Shown: piece by piece, positions 52,278 to 61,170 of the stretch
How the letters are laid out: each line of letters opens with the position of its first letter
How positions within the stretch are numbered: position 1 is the stretch's first letter
Origin: Flavobacterium dauae
GTDB lineage: Bacteria; Bacteroidota; Bacteroidia; Flavobacteriales; Flavobacteriaceae
Assembly (NCBI RefSeq): GCF_004151275.2
Contig: NZ_CP130821.1
Span: 496,001 to 560,000 of the forward strand
DNA: 64,000 nucleotides
Reading direction: 5' to 3'
The notes under the pieces: model-generated
Database searches by the model: none
Told to the model about the DNA's origin: nothing
Seen by the model: the letters and a program-made list of their open reading frames with translations, nothing else
Position numbers and translations under genes: made by a program

Positions 52278-53597
52278 TTATTTTTTTGATACAAGGAATA
52301 ACTGGTGACCGGCTTTGACGGTTACTTTAGGGGTTTGGACTTTCTTGGAGAAATAACCCGAAATTCCCTGTACCACGCCACGGCTTAAATCTCCGGCAAT
52401 CTGTTGGCCTGCCGAACGGGTCATCATTAGACTGGTGCCTCCCGTCTGGCTCATATTCGCGGCAACCTCGGACAACGCATTCATTTCGGGTGAATAGGGC
52501 ACGTACAGCCCCTGCTGTCCGTCCAGATCATACACGGTGATTTCGACCGGAATAATGTTCCCTTCAAATTCAACGGACGATATTTTTAATTGCAGACGTC
52601 CGCTTTGAAACTTGGCATTGGCAACGAGTATCGTTCCTGTGGGAATCGTACCAATCGGTGTCCGTGCCGGTTCCGATAAACGGATCTGCACACCGCTTTC
52701 GCCCGTTACCAACTGTGTTTGCTGTACCACTGCTTTGATGCTGTTTTTAGGCTGCACCACCTGTTCATTTGTTCCTGCGGTATAAAAGCCACGGTTTCTC
52801 TCCTCTGTCCAGTTTGCCAGAAAGGCACTGTCGGTGGGTTCGCGGTACAGGGCAGACACAGTATTTTTTATTGCAGGCGTGAAGGCTGCGAAATGCCCGT
52901 TCTGCGTTTTGTCGTTTGTTGATTCCGTAGAATCAGGTGTAACCTTCTGTCCCTGATTGCCTGACGGCAAATATTTTGCAGCCATTTCGTACGACTTTTC
53001 CATCAATGCAAGCTGGTCGTCGACCGTTACAGGTGGTGGTACGTCCTGCGTTTCCAGCTGCTCTTTCAATTCTTCTATTTGCCTGCGCAGCTCTGCTGTT
53101 TCTTCGCTATTGCCATCATCATAAAAAGAGCTTAACGTATTTTGTGCATTTCGGTAACTGTACATCGGGGAGCTGCCTGTACCACCACCACTACCAAAAC
53201 CGCTGTTTTGTGGTTCCTGTTCAAATTCGTCAACGGATTGGTCTGCTTCCGTATTCCAGTAATCCGAAAGTGTAGCCAGTGCCTGTTGTTTTTCCTGCTC
53301 CTTTCGCTGCAACAGCTCCTGCTCGTATGCCTTTCCTTTGTCATCCGGCATTCCGGTACCCGTGGCCTGTGGTACGGCATCGTTGAGTCCTGTATTTTCC
53401 TGTTCCTTTTTATCGGACGACGGCTGGAATATCAAGTACATGCAGCCGGCACATACAATCGCCATCAATCCGAAGATGACGGGCTTTTTCAGCTTTTCCA
53501 TTTTGTCCGCCGTTTGGTTCGGAGCGGCGTCTTCATGTGTCTGCGTACTGCCTTCGGTGACGCGGACAGCCGCCTTTTTATTTTCATTCTTCTTCAT
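52278..53597 (-). CDS. traM: Conjugative transposon protein TraM
   Basis: 439 residues. One membrane helix near residue 40 (PVIFGLMAIVCAGCMYLIF), then a Gln/Glu-rich coiled region and a C-terminal domain (IPTGTILVANAKFQSGRLQLKI, QQGLYVPYSPEMNALSEVAANM) resembling VirB10/TrbI. It bridges inner and outer membrane in the transfer channel. The N-terminus overlaps traL by 14 bases. Confidence 0.9.
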   Translation of the reverse strand: MKKNENKKAAVRVTEGSTQTHEDAAPNQTADKMEKLKKPVIFGLMAIVCAGCMYLIFQPSSDKKEQENTGLNDAVPQATGTGMPDDKGKAYEQELLQRKEQEKQQALATLSDYWNTEADQSVDEFEQEPQNSGFGSGGGTGSSPMYSYRNAQNTLSSFYDDGNSEETAELRRQIEELKEQLETQDVPPPVTVDDQLALMEKSYEMAAKYLPSGNQGQKVTPDSTESTNDKTQNGHFAAFTPAIKNTVSALYREPTDSAFLANWTEERNRGFYTAGTNEQVVQPKNSIKAVVQQTQLVTGESGVQIRLSEPARTPIGTIPTGTILVANAKFQSGRLQLKISSVEFEGNIIPVEITVYDLDGQQGLYVPYSPEMNALSEVAANMSQTGGTSLMMTRSAGQQIAGDLSRGVVQGISGYFSKKVQTPKVTVKAGHQLFLVSKK

Positions 53598-53844
53598 AAA
53601 TCCTGTTTTTAAATACTGTTGATAAGCTGTCCCGTACGACTGTCCTGTCCAAAGAATGGACAGCTGTTTTATTACCGGACTGTGAGGTGTGGTACCATAC
53701 GCTGCAAATGACCCCTGCGGTAAGCAGCAGGTAGGCCGTAAACAGGAACAGTGTATAGCGGTACTGTTTCCTTAAAGGCAGTGCCCGCCAAAGATCATCC
53801 AGCCGGTCAAAATACCGTTCTGTTTTTGTTCTTAAATTTTTCAT
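53584..53844 (-). CDS. traL: TraL-like small membrane protein
   Basis: 86 residues, one membrane helix (TLFLFTAYLLLTAGVICSVWY). This small protein between traK and traM is called TraL in Bacteroides elements, though often annotated misleadingly as nitrogen regulatory IIA protein. It overlaps traM by 14 bases and starts 11 bases after traK. Confidence 0.8.
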   Translation of the reverse strand: MKNLRTKTERYFDRLDDLWRALPLRKQYRYTLFLFTAYLLLTAGVICSVWYHTSQSGNKTAVHSLDRTVVRDSLSTVFKNRIYEEE

Positions 53845-53855
53845 TCTCCTGTGGT

Positions 53856-54479
53856 TTAGCGTTCGATTACTTCTATGTCCCTGTTTTCTTCCACGCGGAA
53901 TTTCTCAATATTGAAACCCTGCGGGTTGTTGTCCGAACGGACGGAATTCACCAGATAGCAGGATGTTATCAGGCTGCGCCGGGTGACGTTGCTCGACCGG
54001 ATGATGAACTGTTGGGCATAGGTCTGTACGGCATAGGGATAGGTATCGAAATTGCAGATAACGCTGTCCACTTCGGTACGCTGTTGTACGTTGCCCGATA
54101 TGATCCGGTTGTAATAGCCTTTTTCCGACAAGTCTTTATAGTAATTAAAAGCACTTTTGTCGGCGAGGTTGAATGCCCGTTTCATATTGCTTTCGATGGC
54201 ATCCTTATCCGGTGCCAGCGTGAAGAACAGCTCATGAAAACGCCTTACGTGTTCCCTTGCTTCTACGGGGCGGTTGATACGTGCGTCCTGCGATAAGGCG
54301 AGCATCAGCGATTTCCCCTGGTCGAGTACGTAGATTTTCTGGCGTTGCTGCTCTGCAAATCGGTAGGATTTCCAAAGGGAAAATCCGGTTATGCCCATGC
54401 AGAGCACCGCAAATACAATTGCGTACAAACGTATCTGCTTAAAGCTGTTTTCGATATTTCTCAGTGTCTTAAATTCCAT
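53856..54479 (-). CDS. traK: Conjugative transposon protein TraK
   Basis: 207 residues. N-terminal membrane helix (LYAIVFAVLCMGITGFSLW) followed by a VirB8-like periplasmic domain (HVRRFHELFFTLAPDKDAIESNMKRAF). It is well conserved in Bacteroidota transfer modules and probably organises the channel. It lies 18 bases after traJ. Confidence 0.92.
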   Translation of the reverse strand: MEFKTLRNIENSFKQIRLYAIVFAVLCMGITGFSLWKSYRFAEQQRQKIYVLDQGKSLMLALSQDARINRPVEAREHVRRFHELFFTLAPDKDAIESNMKRAFNLADKSAFNYYKDLSEKGYYNRIISGNVQQRTEVDSVICNFDTYPYAVQTYAQQFIIRSSNVTRRSLITSCYLVNSVRSDNNPQGFNIEKFRVEENRDIEVIER

Positions 54480-54497
54480 TTTTAACTATTTTCGTTT

Positions 54498-55502
54498 TTA
54501 CTTCTTTTTTAACCGGCCTAGAATATTCCCCGTAGCGGCTCCCGCACCGGCACCGGCGATACTTCCGGCTTTGTCCCGCATGGTATTCATCTTATCCATA
54601 AACTTTCCGCCACTTCCCGATGCTCCCGCCTGTATGATCCAGCCCGTAACGGTGGGAATGGTAAAATACCCCACAATGCCGATGATCATAAAGATGGTGT
54701 ACACCGCATTATCGGAATCCGGTATATAGGACGGATCGGACAATTTCTCAATGTCCCTTTGCAGGATGAGCGTATTGATCTTGGCGAGCATCGCACTGAA
54801 CAGGTCGGTAACCGGCAGCCACAGGTACACGCTGATGTAGCGGTTGAACCACTGGCTCATGGTGGACTGGAATCCGTCCCAAACGGAAATCGCAAAGGCA
54901 ACCGGTCCGAGTATGGAGAGTACAATGAGGAAAAACGTGCGTATGGTATCAATTACCAATGCCGCAGCCTGAAAAAGTATTTCCAGAAGATTGCGGAACC
55001 ATTCCTTGATTTCGTTCTCGACGTCATAAGCTTCCCGCTCGATGTACATATTTGCCATGGTCACCAGGTCGTCCGGCATCCATCCGAGCTCTTCGAGTTT
55101 TTTGTCAAATTCCTCATCGGATACCAGATAGGCGGTTTCCGGATTGCGGAGCTTCGCCTCGCGTTCGAGCAGGTCTTTCTGCTCCTGAAGGGCATGCAGA
55201 TCCAGTACCTGTCCGTCCAGCATGGCATGGGTGCCCTGTACGACGGGACTCAATACCGCGTTGAGTGTGCCCAGTACGATGGTGGGGAAAAACATGATAC
55301 AGATCCCGATGGCAAACGGGCGCAATAACGGAAACACGTCGATGGGTTCCGCACGGCTGAGTGCCTGCCAGACTTTCAAAGCGACGTAAAACAGGGCACC
55401 CAGTCCGGCGATGCCTTTTGCCACTGCCGCCATATCGGCGGACAGTGGGAGCATCTCATCGTAAAGCGAGCGTAGGATTTCGTGGAGGTTCGTAAATTCC
55501 AT
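54498..55502 (-). CDS. traJ: Conjugative transposon protein TraJ (VirB6-like)
   Basis: 334 residues with about six membrane helices, including the FYVALKVWQALSRAEPIDVFPLLRPF segment that marks the family, and a Gly/Ala-rich C-terminus (GAGAGAATGNILGRLKKK). It resembles VirB6 as the inner membrane channel component. It follows the DUF4141 gene with 2 bases between. Confidence 0.92.
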   Translation of the reverse strand: MEFTNLHEILRSLYDEMLPLSADMAAVAKGIAGLGALFYVALKVWQALSRAEPIDVFPLLRPFAIGICIMFFPTIVLGTLNAVLSPVVQGTHAMLDGQVLDLHALQEQKDLLEREAKLRNPETAYLVSDEEFDKKLEELGWMPDDLVTMANMYIEREAYDVENEIKEWFRNLLEILFQAAALVIDTIRTFFLIVLSILGPVAFAISVWDGFQSTMSQWFNRYISVYLWLPVTDLFSAMLAKINTLILQRDIEKLSDPSYIPDSDNAVYTIFMIIGIVGYFTIPTVTGWIIQAGASGSGGKFMDKMNTMRDKAGSIAGAGAGAATGNILGRLKKK

Positions 55503-55504
55503 AA

Positions 55505-56137
55505 CTACCAGTATTTCTGTTCAGAGGTTCCGTACAGGTCCAACACCCGCTGCCTGTCGTTTTTCTTTTTCGAACGGAGCATGCTGACCGATATGTTCTT
55601 GTTGGTGTAGTAACGGACAAGGTTGTAGTACTCCTTTACTTCATTGTACACGCGGTCGATGATGTCCATGCGTTCCTTGTCGCTGAGCGAAAGCGACGTG
55701 GAGGTTACAATCTGTTTGAGTTCCTTCAGCAGCTCCGTACTTTCATTCAGCAATGCCGCGTAACCATTGCCTATGGCGACGAGTTCCTGCGGGGAGAAAT
55801 TCGGGTCGTTCATCATCTTGCCGAAATTCTGAACATACATTTCCGATACGTCACCCACCAGCAGTACCGTTTGCTGTACCTTGCGGGCATCCTTTACCAG
55901 ATTGCTTACGGCTTTCAGTTTGTCGTAATACTCCTTTCCCTGGTTGTACAGTTTTTCGACTTCCTTGAAATTTTTAATCACGTTGGATACCGTCGAAGAG
56001 GTCTGAAAAATTTCGTTGGCACTGTTCAAGATGCCTGATGCGAGGTTTGCCGGATCGGCAACGATAAACTGGGCATTTGCCCGGGGCGTGGCGGCAAGCA
56101 GTAGTGCCGTACACGCCAGATAAATTGCTTTTTTCAT
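55505..56137 (-). CDS. traI: Conjugative transfer protein TraI-like (DUF4141)
   Basis: 210 residues with a signal peptide (ALLLAATPRANAQF) and a helical coiled body (NVIKNFKEVEKLYNQGKEYYDKL), similar to VirB5/TrbJ-type proteins and matching DUF4141. It lies after traG across the small palindrome at 56154-56169. It is periplasmic, possibly a pilus tip or assembly protein. Confidence 0.85.
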   Translation of the reverse strand: MKKAIYLACTALLLAATPRANAQFIVADPANLASGILNSANEIFQTSSTVSNVIKNFKEVEKLYNQGKEYYDKLKAVSNLVKDARKVQQTVLLVGDVSEMYVQNFGKMMNDPNFSPQELVAIGNGYAALLNESTELLKELKQIVTSTSLSLSDKERMDIIDRVYNEVKEYYNLVRYYTNKNISVSMLRSKKKNDRQRVLDLYGTSEQKYW

Positions 56138-56153
56138 GTTTTCTGAATTTTAT

Positions 56154-56169
56154 CCCGATAGCTATCGGG
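56154..56169. repeat. 16-bp palindrome between traG and traI
   Basis: CCCGATAG/CTATCGGG is perfect and sits in the 42-base gap between the two genes. I recall this sequence as a frequent dispersed palindrome in Flavobacteriia genomes, so it may be a REP-like insertion; it could also attenuate transcription inside the operon. Confidence 0.6.
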
Positions 56170-56179
56170 AGATTAATAA

Positions 56180-58684
56180 TTACTGATTTGATTTGTCCCG
56201 CCGCTGTATGGCGAGGTGCTTGATAGCCAGTTCCACATTGCCGTCCAGTTCGGATGCCAGTTGCATGACTTCCATTTTTTCGGTTTCCTCTGTGGTGTAT
56301 GCCAAATATTCTTCGAGCGAAACCTCTGTCGCATACACGGCGGAGTGCGTACCGCCAAGGCCTATCCAGACTTCTTTGTACAGCCGGTTGGGATCATTGT
56401 TCATGTTGATGGACAGTACTTGTGCTTTTTCCTTGTCCGTCAGTCCCAGCATCGCCTGAATGTCGTCGAACTTGTTCATGTACTTGCGCTGGTCCAAGAG
56501 GATTTTGCAGTCGGAATTGTTGATGATGCTCTCTTTCACAATAGGTGACTGGATGATGTCATCCACCTCCTGTGTTACGACTATGGCTTCTCCGAAGAAC
56601 TTTCTGACGGTCTTAAACAAATATTTTATGTATTCCGCCATTCCTTCCTTTGCGATTGCCTTCCAGGCTTCCTCGATCAGGATGAGCTTTCTGATGCCTT
56701 TCAACCTCCGCATCTTATTGATGAACACTTCCATAATGATGATCGTGACGATGGGAAAGAGGATTTTGTGATCCTTTATTGCATCTATTTCAAACACGAT
56801 AAAGCGTTTGGAAAGCAGGTCAAGTTGCTTATCGGAGTTGAGCAGGTAATCGTATTCGCCGCCCTTGTAGTAGGGTTCCAGAACGTTCAGGAAATTGGCA
56901 ATGTCAAAGTCCTTTTCACGTACCTGCTTTTCTTCGAGTACCTTGCGGTAACCGCCTTTTACATACTCATAGAAACCGTTGAATGAGGGGTAGGTATCAT
57001 CTTGTTTGATACGTTCGATGTAACCGCTTACCGCATTGGATAGGGCAACTTCCTCCGAACGGGTGGGCGGTTCGTCATCACGTTTCCAGAGCGTAAGTAT
57101 CAAGGTCTTGATACTTTCCCGCTTCTCGATGTCGAACACGCCGTCGTCTGTATAGAAAGGGTTAAAAGCGATCGGATTGTCTTCGGTATAAGTGAAGTAC
57201 ACGCCATCTTCGCCTTTTGTCTTTCCCTTGATCAGCTCGCACAATCCCTGGTACGAGTTACCCGTATCCACGAGCAGCACGTGTGCCCCCTGCTCGTAAT
57301 ACTGTCGCACCATGTGGTTGGTAAAGAACGATTTTCCCGAACCTGAAGGACCCAGTATGAATTTATTCCGGTTGGTAATGATCCCTCGCTTCATGGGCAG
57401 GTCGGAAATATCCAGATGTATGGGTTTTCCCGTTAACCGGTCTGCCATCTTGATACCGAACGGCGAGGGCGAATTTTGATAATTGGTTTCTTCCGTGAAG
57501 AAACACAGGGCCGGTTCGATGAACGTATAGAAACTTTCTTCGCTGGGAAAGTCGCCCGCATTGCCCGGCATTGCCGCCCAGTACAGTGTGGCGACGTCCA
57601 CCGTGTTGTGGCGGGGCTTGCATTCCATCAGGGCAAGCGCGCTGCCACAATCGTTTTTTAACTGTTTGAGTTCGGCAGGATCTTCCGACCATGCCATCAC
57701 GTTAAAGTGGGCACGGATGGACGACAACCCGTGGGAATGTGCTTCGTTCAGATAGTCTTCTATCCACTCTTTGTTGATCTGGTTGGCACGGCTGTAACGT
57801 GCCAGCGAGTGCATGTTCCTTGCCGACTTCTCAAACTTTTTAAGGTTTTCGTCGCTGTTATCCAAGAATATGTACTGATTGTAAATGTGGTTACAGCTCA
57901 GCAGCAGTCCCACAGGAGCGGCGAACGATAACAGGCAGTCGCTCCGGTCGGTGGATAATTTTTCGTACCGCGTATCTGCCGATACCGATGCCGGTAAGTC
58001 GTCCGTGTCGGAAAGCGTGTGCAGGCACAGCCTTTTGTTGCCGATGCGCATTTCTTCCGCCCCCAGTGCGATGTCCTGCATCGGGGTACCGGCATCCCTT
58101 GAAAGTGTCAGGTACTGCTCCAGCAATCCCTGTGTTTCTCCGGTTCCGGTAATTCCTTCTTCGGTCAGGCGTTCCAGCTGTACCAGACCGCTGTCGTTAA
58201 TGATCCGTTCGAACTGCTCCACGGCTTCCATAAAGCGGTGTACCGTTTCCTTATTCCTGATTTCCTTCGGAATGAGCGTACCCTTGCAGAGCGATGAAAA
58301 ATTGCTCTGCATCCGCATCCGGTCTTTGGTGGTCTTGGTTAAAAACAGGTAGCAGTAATGGTTTAAGAAAGGCCGCTCGTTAAAATGACGCTGGTAGGAT
58401 TTCGATAAAAAGCTCTGGTCTTCCTGCGAAAGGTCGGGCTGGTAATTCTCCTTGATATACCAGTCCTGTTTGTGAATGACCGTAAAATCCGGCAGCGTCT
58501 TAACCGCTTTGTGCCAGGCGGAATGGATGGCATCGTATTCCGCGGATGCCACCGTAAACAGTTCCGGCAAACGCACGGCAAAGCAGGCGGTAATGTCCGC
58601 GTCTTTTGAAATGATGCAGTGCTGCTCTACTGCCAGCAGCGGGAATTTGCTTTCGAGTGTGGCTGTTTTGGATGTATTTCTCAT
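56180..58684 (-). CDS. traG: TraG-family conjugation ATPase (VirB4-like)
   Basis: 834 residues. Walker A is GPSGSGKSFFTNH near residue 452, Walker B is RKLILIEEAWKAIAKEGM near 665, and VVTQEVDDI follows. The N-terminal half contains the usual domain of Bacteroidota TraG. It powers the secretion machinery at the inner membrane. It is the VirB4-type ATPase, not a VirD4 coupling protein. It starts 22 bases after the preceding gene. Confidence 0.93.
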   Translation of the reverse strand: MRNTSKTATLESKFPLLAVEQHCIISKDADITACFAVRLPELFTVASAEYDAIHSAWHKAVKTLPDFTVIHKQDWYIKENYQPDLSQEDQSFLSKSYQRHFNERPFLNHYCYLFLTKTTKDRMRMQSNFSSLCKGTLIPKEIRNKETVHRFMEAVEQFERIINDSGLVQLERLTEEGITGTGETQGLLEQYLTLSRDAGTPMQDIALGAEEMRIGNKRLCLHTLSDTDDLPASVSADTRYEKLSTDRSDCLLSFAAPVGLLLSCNHIYNQYIFLDNSDENLKKFEKSARNMHSLARYSRANQINKEWIEDYLNEAHSHGLSSIRAHFNVMAWSEDPAELKQLKNDCGSALALMECKPRHNTVDVATLYWAAMPGNAGDFPSEESFYTFIEPALCFFTEETNYQNSPSPFGIKMADRLTGKPIHLDISDLPMKRGIITNRNKFILGPSGSGKSFFTNHMVRQYYEQGAHVLLVDTGNSYQGLCELIKGKTKGEDGVYFTYTEDNPIAFNPFYTDDGVFDIEKRESIKTLILTLWKRDDEPPTRSEEVALSNAVSGYIERIKQDDTYPSFNGFYEYVKGGYRKVLEEKQVREKDFDIANFLNVLEPYYKGGEYDYLLNSDKQLDLLSKRFIVFEIDAIKDHKILFPIVTIIIMEVFINKMRRLKGIRKLILIEEAWKAIAKEGMAEYIKYLFKTVRKFFGEAIVVTQEVDDIIQSPIVKESIINNSDCKILLDQRKYMNKFDDIQAMLGLTDKEKAQVLSINMNNDPNRLYKEVWIGLGGTHSAVYATEVSLEEYLAYTTEETEKMEVMQLASELDGNVELAIKHLAIQRRDKSNQ

Positions 58685-58706
58685 TTTCTGTCGGTTTTAG
58701 GCTGGT

Positions 58707-59336
58707 TTATGCGCGCATCCCCTTTCGTTTGGGAATCTGAGGTTTGACTGATTTTTCTGCCTGGTTGATCTTGCGGTTGATTTCCGATACGGCAACAAAC
58801 CGTATGTGTGACGGCAGACCGCCCTGGGCGTGCAGGGCTTCGATCTCGTGCGGGAAGGGCACGACTTTTTTCTGCCGGTCAAAATAAAGGCCCATTTCTC
58901 CGCCCCGTATATCCATCGTCGACTTGTGGATCCGGTTGTACGGATTGTCTTTTTGCAGCAGCAACGTCTTTGAACGGTCAAACAGGAATTTCACCCCGTC
59001 GATATCAATCACAGGTAAGTTTTTCTTTAGAAGGGAACCTTCCCGTGCATCGCGTATTTTTGCTCCTTCGCTATCGTAAACTTCCAAAGGATGCAGCCAT
59101 ACGTAGACATGACGCCGGTTGTCGGTTTCCCGCCAATTATCCTTTTTGATGTTCCGCGTATGCAGGTCAAACACGCATTCGTAATGGTCTTCCAGCGGCA
59201 GCATTTCCAACGGGGAAATGGTATTGGTACTATTCTCCGTATCTATCAATAGTTGATTTACGGCATCAGCGTAAAACCGTACCCCCGGTACGATTTCCAC
59301 TATGGGCAGTTTTCTGTTCTTTGTAGCTTGTATCAT
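58707..59336 (-). CDS. Conserved hypothetical protein of the tra operon (between traF and traG)
   Basis: 209 residues from the ATG at 59336 (MIQATKNRKLPIVEIVPG), chosen because the longer frame from 59486 would overlap traF and its extra part is Arg/Lys-rich. Soluble. The beginning and FYADAVNQLLIDTENSTNTIS resemble a small family (DUF3876-type) found at this position in Flavobacteriia elements. Function unknown. Confidence 0.65.
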   Translation of the reverse strand: MIQATKNRKLPIVEIVPGVRFYADAVNQLLIDTENSTNTISPLEMLPLEDHYECVFDLHTRNIKKDNWRETDNRRHVYVWLHPLEVYDSEGAKIRDAREGSLLKKNLPVIDIDGVKFLFDRSKTLLLQKDNPYNRIHKSTMDIRGGEMGLYFDRQKKVVPFPHEIEALHAQGGLPSHIRFVAVSEINRKINQAEKSVKPQIPKRKGMRA

Positions 59337-59347
59337 AATTTTAAGGT

Positions 59348-59671
59348 TTACTGTTTTGTGATTTTTCGTTTGAAATAGCGGTGTACGGCCTTGCGGCAGA
59401 TAACGTACTTCGGATGCCTTTTCTTTGCACCCGCTTTCATCAGTCCGTGCTCGCCGTACTTTTGGTTGAGTGAAAAGGTCTTCCACACGATCAGTGAAGC
59501 ACCTGAGGGTCCCGTAAAAAGGCAGATGTACGTGTTGACCCCTGCCATGTACAGGACCATCAGAAGGATCAGTACGCCAAGCAGCCCGCCTGCGAAAATG
59601 AACAGGTATTGTGCTTTCAATCCTTTGAATTCCACTGTACGGCCAATGCCTTTGTTGATGTTGTACTCCAT
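59348..59671 (-). CDS. traF: Conjugative transposon protein TraF (DUF4133)
   Basis: 107 residues from the ATG at 59671 (MEYNINKGIGRTVEFKGLKAQYLF), the conserved start of DUF4133. Two membrane helices follow (FIFAGGLLGVLILLMVLY and NTYICLFTGPSGASLIVW). It resembles VirB3-type proteins. The longer frame from 59746 overlaps traE and is rejected. It lies 11 bases after traE. Confidence 0.9.
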   Translation of the reverse strand: MEYNINKGIGRTVEFKGLKAQYLFIFAGGLLGVLILLMVLYMAGVNTYICLFTGPSGASLIVWKTFSLNQKYGEHGLMKAGAKKRHPKYVICRKAVHRYFKRKITKQ

Positions 59672-59682
59672 AAGGCAGCGGC

Positions 59683-59988
59683 TTAAAGGAAGAAGGAACG
59701 AAGGATGGTCGCTGCGACGATCAGGAAGATACAGGCGCCGAACCACGAAGCCGCCGTCTTTGAGGTATCGGGATCGCCGGAACTGAATTTGTTGTACACC
59801 TTCACGCCGCCGATGAGCCCCACCACCGCACCGATGGCATAGATAAGCTTGGTTGCGGGATCAAAATAAGAGGTGACCATCTGGGTGGCTTCCTGAATAC
59901 CGGCACTTCCGTTTCCCTGTGCAAAGGCACTCACTCCTGACAGGATCAGTACCGCTGCCAGCAAAATTTTTTTTCTTTGTTTTTCCAT
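59683..59988 (-). CDS. traE: Conjugative transposon protein TraE (DUF4134)
   Basis: 101 residues. Signal peptide (AAVLILSGVSAFAQ), then two hydrophobic segments (KLIYAIGAVVGLIGGVKVYNKF and SWFGACIFLIVAATILRSFFL). This is the DUF4134 family, a VirB2/pilin-like subunit. It is the first tra gene in the window; no TraA-D, mobilisation or coupling-protein gene precedes it. Confidence 0.92.
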   Translation of the reverse strand: MEKQRKKILLAAVLILSGVSAFAQGNGSAGIQEATQMVTSYFDPATKLIYAIGAVVGLIGGVKVYNKFSSGDPDTSKTAASWFGACIFLIVAATILRSFFL

Positions 59989-60073
59989 GATTGAACTGAA
60001 TTATTTGTTAGTGAATCCCGCACCCTGCAGGCATTCACAGGCTAAGGTCTTACAGAATTTCAGGGGTTCTGAC

Positions 60074-60104
60074 AAAGTGGCATTCAGGAGATTTATTTGG
60101 CGTT
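60074..60104 (-). promoter_or_regulatory. 31-bp element upstream of the tra operon, shared with the HTH gene
   Basis: Reads AAAGTGGCATTCAG (60074-60087) ... TTATTTGGCGTT (60093-60104); 25 of 31 bases equal those at 22289-22319. Located 86 bases upstream of traE, in the same orientation relative to the gene as the other copy. GGCGT recurs just beyond (60109-60113). Confidence 0.65.
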
Positions 60105-60137
60105 AAGTGGCGTCAGGATAGGTAAATAGGCACAAAA

Positions 60138-60165
60138 AACGCCAAACATTTTACTGTTTGGCGTT
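60138..60165 (-). terminator. Terminator of the HsdR-Abi operon
   Basis: A perfect 10-bp stem, AACGCCAAAC/GTTTGGCGTT, loop ATTTTACT, followed by TTTTTTG on the minus strand. It lies between the abi gene and the tra operon and should insulate the two. Confidence 0.8.
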
Positions 60166-60320
60166 CATTATTGTTTAAGAGTAGGGTTTCGAGTTTCCAG
60201 ACATAATTGAACCTCTACGTTTTAAAAATAGTAGTTTTATAACATATCAACTTCTTTTACATCTGTTATTAATAATTTTTCGGAAGTAGATTTTGATCAA
60301 TAAATATTCTCTAATTAGAC

Positions 60321-61133
60321 TTATCTCTTTTGATATTCTTTACTATCTAATAAGAAATCTACCAATGTCATGGTTGCATTTACAGCCAGTCTTGCATGGT
60401 GTTTCATTGTTCTAAATTTATTTGCGTGTCTGTCACCAGAATTATTGCTAAGTCCAGCCAAACCAGTGGTAATTGAATCCAATCCTGATAGAATTTGAAT
60501 AATTGTAGGAGGTAGAATATTAGGATCAATTGTAAGGTTCAGAATCTTTTTTACTTGCTTATATAAGTTCTCAAGTTTACCGTCATTCCTAATTTCTTTT
60601 CCTTCATACTGTTCGATTATTTCTATCATAACAGCTTCTGCCAAACTACGAGCATTCGTTATTGCCCCACTAAAATCTCCTTGGTCAATTTTGCTGTGAC
60701 ATTTGACTATTTGCTCTTGAATAAACTCGTGGTTGAGTCCCTTTACTGTTTCAGGTTCAACGATTATTCCCTTAGAGTCGTGAATTTTGTAGAACTCGCC
60801 AACTTTTTTAAGCTCAAATCCGTCAAATCGTAAGTAGTCATTAATTGGCTTAATTATTTCATCAAGTTTTTCGGGGATGGCGCCCGCGTCCATCAGATCC
60901 CTTGGATCTACGGCGTTTTCAATTATTAGCTTCAATTCCTGACTACCATTAAATTGTCTGACTTTGTCTTCAGTATATTTCCACCTACTCGGAAATCCTT
61001 CTCCATAGGTGTCATCTGCTCCGAACTCGACGAAAAAGTCCACTAACTGAGGGCCACTTTTATAAGGGAGAATCTTATTGTCGCCGCATAGTGTTTTTCC
61101 TAAAAATTTAATAGTTCTTTCGGTTACTCTCAT
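60321..61133 (-). CDS. Abortive infection family protein (Abi C-terminal domain)
   Basis: 270 residues, soluble. The C-terminal half (ARSLAEAVMIEIIEQYEGKE, then NLYKQVKKILNL, GLDSITTGLAGLSNNSGDRH) is the signature of the Abi_C domain, in which the conserved H/R at the GDRH region may be functional. The N-terminal half is not recognised. In context with HsdR it is part of a small defence cluster. It follows the 201-residue protein after 37 bases. Confidence 0.75.
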   Translation of the reverse strand: MRVTERTIKFLGKTLCGDNKILPYKSGPQLVDFFVEFGADDTYGEGFPSRWKYTEDKVRQFNGSQELKLIIENAVDPRDLMDAGAIPEKLDEIIKPINDYLRFDGFELKKVGEFYKIHDSKGIIVEPETVKGLNHEFIQEQIVKCHSKIDQGDFSGAITNARSLAEAVMIEIIEQYEGKEIRNDGKLENLYKQVKKILNLTIDPNILPPTIIQILSGLDSITTGLAGLSNNSGDRHANKFRTMKHHARLAVNATMTLVDFLLDSKEYQKR

Positions 61134-61170
61134 TTATGTAATAGTGTCTTCTTAATATAGTTGCCAGCTT

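Noticed and set aside
53751..54296. 181-codon plus-strand frame opposite traK/traL
   Set aside because: Antisense shadow of conserved tra genes.
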